A stretch of DNA of 37,549 nucleotides, from contig JAGKQJ010000023.1 of NCBI GenBank assembly GCA_017898095.1, positions 1 through 37,549 on the forward strand, in the 5' to 3' direction. A model generated the notes under the pieces. It ran no database searches. It was not told the origin of the DNA and worked only from the letters and a program-made list of their open reading frames with translations. The translations under genes and the position numbers were made by a program. Shown here one piece after another: positions 31,757-37,549 of the stretch (positions within the stretch are counted from its first letter, which is position 1; every line of letters starts with the position of its first letter). Source of the stretch: Bacillaceae bacterium Marseille-Q3522. Its GTDB lineage: Bacteria > Bacillota > Bacilli > Bacillales > Cytobacillaceae.

Positions 31757-33403
31757 ATGAAAGAGGTTAAATGTGAGTGCGGCCATATTAATCCTCCCGG
31801 AACAGTAATATGTGAGTCATGCGGCAAGGTACTGACCGAAAGCAAAGGGGATCTGGGAGGAGCTTCGTCAGCTGAACCATTACTCGATATGCGTTATGAA
31901 GGAAGTGCAAGACGGTCTCAGGTTTATAAAAAATCAATCGTGGATAAGATTTGGAATTTTTTTTCGTCCGTCAAAGTAGGCGTGATTTTAATTGTCATTA
32001 CACTAATTGCTTCTTCCATTGGGACGATCTTTCCACAAGAAATGTATATTCCGCCGAACATACCTGCCGGGCAATTTTACGAAGAACAGTATGGTTTACC
32101 TGGTGAAATTTATTATATGCTCGGTTTGCATCATTTATACGGGTCGTGGTGGTATTTATTACTAATCGCCTCTATCGGTGTCTCGTTGGTTATTTGCAGC
32201 CTCGATCGTGTTATTCCGTTATATCGTTCTTTAAAAGCGCAGCGGGTGACAAGACACGAAAGCTTTTTAAAACGGCAGCGCTTGTTTGGCGTTACGCAAG
32301 GAGACTGCACAGATGAAAGTTATCAATCACTTATAGTAAAATTAAAAAAGAAACGCTATTCAGTCAGAGAAGAGAACAGCAATCTGCTTGCCGAGAAAGG
32401 GCGCTTTTCCCGCTGGGGTCCGTATATCAATCATATCGGTTTGATTATTTTTTTGTTTGGCAATATGCTGCGTTTTATTCCCGGAATGTATGTAGACGAA
32501 ATCCTCTGGGTAAGACAGGGGGAAACAAAGGTTATCCCAGGAACAGAGGGACGGTATTATTTGCAAAATGAGCAGTTTATCCTAGAGGTTTATGATGAGA
32601 ATGTAGACGGTGAGGTTTTTTCCGATGCGCTTAACCGGGCAGGTACAGTTGCCAAAAATTATCAAACGAACGTGACGCTGTATAACAAAACGAGCCAATC
32701 GCTGCCTGGAGAAACTCCAGAGCTTGAAAAAATAACCAATGCGGAAATTCGCGTCAATAATCCGTTAAAATTTGACCATTTTGCTTTGTATCAGGTTGAT
32801 TATAAGCTTAATGAGTTTAAATCAATGACTTTTTCTTTAACAAAGAAAGCAACAAATGAACAATTTGGTACAATTACAATCGATTTGTTTGACCCGCAAT
32901 CAACATATGAATTATCGGACGGATATTCTGTTGAATTGATGAGTTATTTTCCTGATTTCGAATTTGATGAGAAAGGGGAACCGGTAACGAAATCGAGAAT
33001 CCCGAATAATCCTGCTTTCGTTTTTAAAATGTATTCACCGGAAAAACCGGATGGTGAAGTCAGCTTCGCAGCTATTCAACAAACGATTGAGCCGGAGGGA
33101 GACAACCAATATAAAATGAGTTTTAATGGGGTAGAAACGAATCATGTATCCGCTTTAACGGTTCGCAAAGATTTAACACTGTGGGTGCTTGCCGTTGGCG
33201 GGATCATTTTTATGATTGGAGTGATCCAGGGTGCTTACTGGAATCACCGCCGTATTTGGATCCATAAAGCAGGGGATGAAATTTGGATTGCAGGTCACAC
33301 CAATAAAAATTGGCACGGTCTTAAAAAAGAAATTCAATTTATTTTGCAGGACACCGGTATAAACGAACCGCTGGATCAAATGCAAAAGGAAGCTAAAGGG
33401 TAA
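31757..33403 (+). CDS. resB: Cytochrome c biogenesis protein ResB
   Basis: A 548-residue System II cytochrome c maturation protein that with ResC carries haem across the membrane. It starts with a small zinc-ribbon-like region ([18 protein letters not shown], residues 5-22), then membrane segments near 76-96, 133-152, 222-242 and one at about 475-497, separated by a large outer loop of about 230 residues. [26 protein letters not shown] is the ResB signature. GGGGAG precedes ATG 31757. Tight spacing in the operon (18 bp from resA, 13 bp to resC). Confidence 0.93.
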   Translation: MKEVKCECGHINPPGTVICESCGKVLTESKGDLGGASSAEPLLDMRYEGSARRSQVYKKSIVDKIWNFFSSVKVGVILIVITLIASSIGTIFPQEMYIPPNIPAGQFYEEQYGLPGEIYYMLGLHHLYGSWWYLLLIASIGVSLVICSLDRVIPLYRSLKAQRVTRHESFLKRQRLFGVTQGDCTDESYQSLIVKLKKKRYSVREENSNLLAEKGRFSRWGPYINHIGLIIFLFGNMLRFIPGMYVDEILWVRQGETKVIPGTEGRYYLQNEQFILEVYDENVDGEVFSDALNRAGTVAKNYQTNVTLYNKTSQSLPGETPELEKITNAEIRVNNPLKFDHFALYQVDYKLNEFKSMTFSLTKKATNEQFGTITIDLFDPQSTYELSDGYSVELMSYFPDFEFDEKGEPVTKSRIPNNPAFVFKMYSPEKPDGEVSFAAIQQTIEPEGDNQYKMSFNGVETNHVSALTVRKDLTLWVLAVGGIIFMIGVIQGAYWNHRRIWIHKAGDEIWIAGHTNKNWHGLKKEIQFILQDTGINEPLDQMQKEAKG

Positions 33404-33416
33404 AAGGGGGATTATT

Positions 33417-34598
33417 GTGGCAGCTCTCAGCAGTAATTTATTATATGCCGCTTTTTTGTTATATTTAATTGCGACGGTTTCTTTCGGCGGTGCGATTAAG
33501 CAAGTAAAGGGGATTGCGGAAAAAAAGGGGCGTAATCACTGGGCAAATATCGGCATTACTATCACGATTATCGGCTTTTTCGCACAACTCGGTTATTTTA
33601 TTACAAGATGGATTGCGTCCGGTCATGTTCCTGTCAGCAACTTATTTGAATTTACCACTTTTTTCAGCTTAGGACTAACGGGTGCTTTCGTGATTCTTTA
33701 CTTTATTTACAGACCGCCGGTATTAGGTGTATTTACATTGCCGATTGCCTTGCTGCTGATCGCATATGCAAGTATGTTTCCGCGGGAAATTCCGCCGTTA
33801 ATTCCGGCATTACAAAGCCATTGGCTCTTGATCCATGTTGTGACAGCAGCTCTCGGACAAGCTATTTTAGCTGTCAGTTTTGCCGCAGGACTTATTTACT
33901 TAGTAAAAGTGATTGATCAATCGAAACGAAGTAAAAGTGCGGTATGGCTGGAGACGGTGTTATTTTTTCTTGTCTGTGCACTTGGTTTTGTAATTGTTTC
34001 AAGTTCTTTTGCCGCTTCCGGCTATCATGCCGGTTTTAATTGGATCGATAAGAACGGACAGAAAAGTGTCATGGAATATACGATTCCGCCTGTTGTCGGC
34101 CCGCATGAGGGAGAATTAACAACAGCGGGAGCATTTCAGCCGCTTGTTGAAATGCCGGCAATTATTAATGCGAAGAAATTGAATACAGTGATCTGGTCGT
34201 TTGCGGCCGGGATTCTTATATATAGCTTATTCCGTCTCATTGTCCGGAAAAGAATCGGCACGCTTATCCGGCCGCTGACGAAGCAAATCAATTTAGATAT
34301 GATAGATGAAATCAGCTATCGTTCTGTATTAATCGGCTTTCCCGTATTTACATTGGGGGCATTAATTTTTGCGATGATTTGGGCGCAAATTGCCTGGACA
34401 CGTTTTTGGGGCTGGGATCCGAAAGAAGTGTGGGCTTTAATTACATGGCTTTTTTATGCGGCGTTTCTTCATTTGCGCCTCTCAAAAGGGTGGCACGGTG
34501 AAAAATCGGCTTGGCTATGTGTGATTGGTTTTGGTATTATTATGTTTAACTTAATTGTTGTGAATCTTGTCCTTGCGGGTCTTCATTCATATGCTTAA
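33417..34598 (+). CDS. resC: Cytochrome c biogenesis protein ResC (CcsA family)
   Basis: A 393-residue polytopic haem-handling protein with eight or more membrane segments. The tryptophan-rich haem motif [22 protein letters not shown] is near residues 338-359, and histidines flanking it ([31 protein letters not shown]) are the expected haem ligands. GTG 33417 has AAAGGGGGA 6 nt upstream. Works with ResB; resD follows after 28 bp. Confidence 0.93.
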   Translation: MAALSSNLLYAAFLLYLIATVSFGGAIKQVKGIAEKKGRNHWANIGITITIIGFFAQLGYFITRWIASGHVPVSNLFEFTTFFSLGLTGAFVILYFIYRPPVLGVFTLPIALLLIAYASMFPREIPPLIPALQSHWLLIHVVTAALGQAILAVSFAAGLIYLVKVIDQSKRSKSAVWLETVLFFLVCALGFVIVSSSFAASGYHAGFNWIDKNGQKSVMEYTIPPVVGPHEGELTTAGAFQPLVEMPAIINAKKLNTVIWSFAAGILIYSLFRLIVRKRIGTLIRPLTKQINLDMIDEISYRSVLIGFPVFTLGALIFAMIWAQIAWTRFWGWDPKEVWALITWLFYAAFLHLRLSKGWHGEKSAWLCVIGFGIIMFNLIVVNLVLAGLHSYA

Positions 34599-34626
34599 AC
34601 ATTACTATCTAAAGGGGGATTGATCC

Positions 34627-35343
34627 ATGAGTAATGAGGTAAAAATATTAATTGTAGACGATGAAGAGAGAATTCGCCGTTTAATGAAAATGTACTTAGA
34701 AAGAGAAAATTATTTGACAGAAGAAGCTGCAGATGGTAATGAAGCTTTAGAAAAAGCTCTTCAATATGATTATGACGTCATTTTATTGGACTTAATGATG
34801 CCTGGAAAAGACGGTATGGAGGTATGCCGTGAATTACGGGAAAAAAAAGCAACTCCAATCATCATGTTAACAGCTAAAGGAGAAGAAATGAATCGTGTCC
34901 AGGGCTTTGAAGCGGGAACGGACGATTATATTGTCAAACCTTTCAGTCCGCGCGAAGTGGTGCTGCGGGTGAAAGCATTGCTGCGGCGTTCAGGCAACAC
35001 AACATTTATCCAAAAGGATACTGCAACAAAAGACGTAATCGTTTTTGACCATTTAACGATTGATAACGATGCCCACAGAGTATTGGCGGATGAAAAGGAA
35101 GTCAGCCTCACACCAAAGGAGTATGAACTCTTGTACTTTCTTGCAAAATCTCCTGATAAAGTATTTGATCGCGAACAATTACTAAAGGAAGTATGGCATT
35201 ATGAATTTTTCGGAGATCTCCGCACCGTAGATACCCATGTGAAAAGATTACGGGAAAAATTAAATAAAGTATCAGAAAAGGCAGCAAGTATGATTGTTAC
35301 AGTATGGGGAGTCGGATATAAATTCGAGGTCGTCAATGAATGA
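34627..35343 (+). CDS. resD: Two-component response regulator ResD
   Basis: A 238-residue OmpR/PhoB-type regulator controlling respiration and anaerobic genes. Receiver domain 1-125 with acidic pocket Asp11/Asp12, phospho-acceptor Asp55 (LLDLMMPG), Thr82 and Lys104 (IVKPF). C-terminal winged helix about 138-235 (LTPKEYELLYFLAKSPDKVF, RTVDTHVKRLREKL). ATG 34627 has AAAGGGGGA 7-9 nt upstream. Overlaps resE by 4 bp (ATGA). Confidence 0.95.
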   Translation: MSNEVKILIVDDEERIRRLMKMYLERENYLTEEAADGNEALEKALQYDYDVILLDLMMPGKDGMEVCRELREKKATPIIMLTAKGEEMNRVQGFEAGTDDYIVKPFSPREVVLRVKALLRRSGNTTFIQKDTATKDVIVFDHLTIDNDAHRVLADEKEVSLTPKEYELLYFLAKSPDKVFDREQLLKEVWHYEFFGDLRTVDTHVKRLREKLNKVSEKAASMIVTVWGVGYKFEVVNE

Positions 35344-37121
35344 AATTCTGGCGAAGTGTCGTAGGAAAACTATGGTTTACCATTCTATTATTGGTCAGCG
35401 TTGTTTTATTTATTTTAACGGTGACACTCCTAGAGTATTTTGAAAACTATCACATGAATGAAACAGAAACTGAATTGGAGAGTATATCGCATAAAGTGGC
35501 GAAAATAATCGAAAGTCATGAGCTGGATCTGGGATTTGCGATTTCCTGGGAACTGTTAGATGACGTAACAAATGCAACGATTGTTTTACATAATGAAGGA
35601 ACGCATTACTCTCCGGAAAAAGAAAATTCAGTTCACATCTTGGAAAAAGATTTACGAAATGATCCGGATTTAAGAAGTGTTTTCCAAGGTGAAGAAATTG
35701 TAAAAAGAAATATCTCATTAACGGATTACAGTCCGGGTAATCCGGACCATACTAAAATGATGATAATCGGTGTCCCGCTTTTTCAAGGGGAAAAGCAATT
35801 TGGCGCAGTATTTATATATCAATCGGTAGAGGTGATGCAGGAAACAAGTCAATCGACAACAAAATTTATTTTGCTTGCAGCATGCGTTGCCATTATTTTA
35901 ACGACGATATTTGCCTTTTTCTTATTAACAAGAATAAACGCGCCTTTGCGGAAAATGAGAGAGGCTGCCTTTGAAGTCGCAAAAGGAAAATTTGATACGA
36001 AGGTGCCGATTTTGACGAAGGATGAAATCGGTGAACTGGCTATTGCCTTTAATCAAATGGGAATCCAGTTAAAATTGAATATAAACGCACTGAATCAGGA
36101 AAAAGAGCAGCTGGCTAATATACTGCGGGAAATGGCGGATGGTGTCATTACTTTTAACCGGAATGGTGTCATTTTAATCACCAATCCGCCGGCAGAGCGT
36201 TTTTTGAAGAATTGGTATTATGAACGGGAAGAAACAGATGTGAAAAATCTTGTAGTTCCTGCTAAATTTAAAGAATTATTTCAACAAGTGATTGATTCCG
36301 GTAAAGAACAGATGGGGGAGATCGCTTTACAGGGAAGAGTATGGGGGATTATTATAAGTCCACTTTACAGCAATAAGGATATTCGCGGTGCAGTCGCCGT
36401 CATACGTGATATGACGGAGGAAAGAAAGCTTGATAAATTGCGTAATGATTTTATCTCAAACGTATCGCACGAGTTAAGAACACCGATTTCAATGATGCAG
36501 GGCTATAGTGAGGCAATAGTCGATGATATCGCACAATCAGACGAAGAAAAGAAAGAGATGGCAAGAGTCATTTACGATGAATCGCTGCGTATGGGAAGGC
36601 TTGTTAATGAATTATTGGATTTGGGAAGAATGGAAGCAGGTCATTTTACTTTAAAATATGAAAATGTCAACGTGAGCGATTTTTTACAAAAAATAATTCG
36701 CAAATTTCAAGGTCTTGCAAAAGATAAGCAGATTTCTTTAGCGGTTGAACTGCAGCATCAAGAGCTGATGTTCTTATTTGATCCGGACCGGATTGAGCAA
36801 GTACTGACAAATTTAATCGATAACGGATTGCGCCATACTCCGGCGTCAGGAAAAATTGTTGTAAAAGAAAAAAGCAATCAACGGGGATTATTTATCGAAG
36901 TGACCGATTCCGGATCCGGTATCCCTGAAGAGGATCTTCCGTTTGTCTTCGAACGTTTTTACAAAGCTGATAAAGCCCGTACAAGAGGACGTTCCGGAAC
37001 CGGACTTGGCCTTGCCATTGCGAAAAATATTATTGAAGCGCATAAAGGGCAAATTTCCGTCCAAAGCAAAGAAGGCCATGGTACGACATTCTCCTTCTTC
37101 ATCCCGCAAAATATCGAATAA
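35340..37121 (+). CDS. resE: Sensor histidine kinase ResE
   Basis: A 593-residue membrane sensor kinase. Membrane helices at about 10-30 and 175-197 enclose an outer sensor domain of about 145 residues; then HAMP (198-250), PAS (about 256-362), HisKA with phospho-acceptor His377 in FISNVSHELRTPISMM, and the ATPase domain with N-box NLIDNGLRHTP, G1 DSGSGIP, F-box FVFERFYKADK and G2 GRSGTGLGLAI. It phosphorylates ResD under oxygen limitation or nitric oxide. Start overlaps the resD stop. In B. subtilis sigX follows; here the window continues into repeats. Confidence 0.95.
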   Translation: MKFWRSVVGKLWFTILLLVSVVLFILTVTLLEYFENYHMNETETELESISHKVAKIIESHELDLGFAISWELLDDVTNATIVLHNEGTHYSPEKENSVHILEKDLRNDPDLRSVFQGEEIVKRNISLTDYSPGNPDHTKMMIIGVPLFQGEKQFGAVFIYQSVEVMQETSQSTTKFILLAACVAIILTTIFAFFLLTRINAPLRKMREAAFEVAKGKFDTKVPILTKDEIGELAIAFNQMGIQLKLNINALNQEKEQLANILREMADGVITFNRNGVILITNPPAERFLKNWYYEREETDVKNLVVPAKFKELFQQVIDSGKEQMGEIALQGRVWGIIISPLYSNKDIRGAVAVIRDMTEERKLDKLRNDFISNVSHELRTPISMMQGYSEAIVDDIAQSDEEKKEMARVIYDESLRMGRLVNELLDLGRMEAGHFTLKYENVNVSDFLQKIIRKFQGLAKDKQISLAVELQHQELMFLFDPDRIEQVLTNLIDNGLRHTPASGKIVVKEKSNQRGLFIEVTDSGSGIPEEDLPFVFERFYKADKARTRGRSGTGLGLAIAKNIIEAHKGQISVQSKEGHGTTFSFFIPQNIE

Positions 37122-37161
37122 AATCAAAGAAAAAGCCGAAAAATCTTGATCCACGGGGAAC

Positions 37162-37549
37162 AAAGAAAAGCGGAGGGCGCTTGGTCAAACCGATAGGATG
37201 TTGGAGGCATTTGGACCGAAGACGCAGTTTGCCTTCGATCCAAATGGCGAAACAGCCGTACGGTTTAGCGCCCGGAGCTGGACAAACAGAAAAGCGGAGG
37301 GCGCTTGTCCATCGGCGAAGGAATAAGGCTGCTCCGTACGAGATAAAGGAGAGTCGAAAAAGTGCACTTCTTTTTCGTTCTCGACTTATCGTAAGTGCGG
37401 AGAAGACTTATTCGCAAGCCGATAGCGCCCGGAGCTGGACAAACAGAAAAGCAGAGAGCGCTTGTCCATCGGCGAAGGAATAAGGCTGCTCCGTACGAGA
37501 TAAAGGAGAGTCGAAAAAGTGCACTTCTTTTTCGTTCTCGACTTATCGT
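37162..37549 (+). repeat. Tandem GCGGAGG...GGAGCTGGAC repeats (units Y1, Y2 and partial Y3)
   Basis: Y1 (37162-37283) matches unit X2 at 20161-20290 in inverse orientation. Y2 (37284-37440) and Y3 (from 37441, cut by the window end) are nearly identical to each other with a 157-bp period; they share the AAAAGC(G/A)GAG-GCGCTTG opening and, in Y1 and Y2, the AGCGCCCGGAGCTGGAC closing, but have another interior with the stem GTCGAAAAAGTGCAC/...TTTTTCGTTCTCGAC. An open frame of 100 codons from 37181 is an artefact of the GC-rich repeat. Confidence 0.8.

Noticed and set aside
37181-37483. 100-residue ORF at the window end
   Set aside because: Lies wholly in tandem structured repeats; the low-complexity protein has no independent support.

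Overview
The window is chromosomal DNA from an endospore-forming member of the Bacillaceae (Bacillus sensu lato). I judge this from the gene content (spoIIM, spoIIA operon with sigF, spoVA, dacF, dacB, spmAB, resABCDE), from the many AGGAGG-type ribosome binding sites, from the low-GC codon use, and from gene order that follows the yqkE-to-resE stretch of Bacillus subtilis. Genus and species cannot be fixed from the sequence alone. No tRNA, rRNA, CRISPR array or intact transposase was seen.

Layout. 1-330: decayed mobile DNA (C-terminal remnant of an IS607-type serine recombinase) next to two LexA-like boxes. 358-3095: yqkE, an aldo/keto reductase (yqkF, minus), a 44-residue mciZ-like gene (minus), nudF and a GNAT acetyltransferase. 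3231-5778: spoIIM, fur (with a PerR-type box in its promoter), yqzK-like and xerD. 5779-6446: repeat-rich gap. 6447-10031: nucleoside salvage genes deoB, punA and pdp. 10212-11682 (minus): an ECF sigma factor and its probable membrane anti-sigma factor. 12151-15076: dacF, spoIIAA, spoIIAB, sigF. 15095-16166 (minus): a HAD phosphatase behind a broken DeoR-family regulator. 16366-16795: an expanded structured repeat array directly in front of spoVAA. 16823-19960: spoVAA, spoVAB, spoVAEa, spoVAF; the core channel genes spoVAC, spoVAD and spoVAEb are missing. 20410-24000: lysA, ypuA-like DUF1002 gene (minus), ribT without the rib operon, ypuF-like DUF309 gene (minus). 24169-25507: scpA and scpB. 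25784-27318: repeats and an N-terminally extended Fe/Mn superoxide dismutase. 27652-29926: dacB, spmA, spmB. 30353-37121: rluB and resABCDE. 37162-37549: tandem repeats running off the window.

How the genes work together. Most of the window is a sporulation and growth-core block. The SigH-type promoter in front of spoIIAA, the SigF-type promoter in front of dacF and the SigE-type promoter in front of spoIIM are readable and fit the known programme: SpoIIAA/SpoIIAB control SigF in the forespore; SpoIIM acts in engulfment under SigE; DacF, DacB and SpmA/SpmB shape the cortex and core dehydration; SpoVA proteins act in dipicolinate movement. ScpA/ScpB and XerD serve chromosome segregation, Fur handles iron homeostasis, and ResA-E couple cytochrome c maturation to oxygen-limitation signalling.

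The most unusual content lies between the genes. A modular repeat family occurs four times (5934-6206, 25784-26168, 29986-30254 and, inverted and internally deleted, 16366-16795). Its copies carry 1, 2, 0 and about 6 tandem units of 58-59 bp. Each unit holds two small hairpins whose loop contains CAGGACG on one strand, and the stems vary in a compensatory manner. The CAGGACG loop is the same motif that CsrA-sequestering RNAs of the CsrB type repeat many times, so an RNA or DNA-hairpin function deserves testing. Two further repeat families, a MITE-like pair flanking the pdp/ECF-sigma segment and a GCGGAGG...GGAGCTGGAC family, add to a picture of repeat-driven remodelling of an otherwise conserved chromosomal block.
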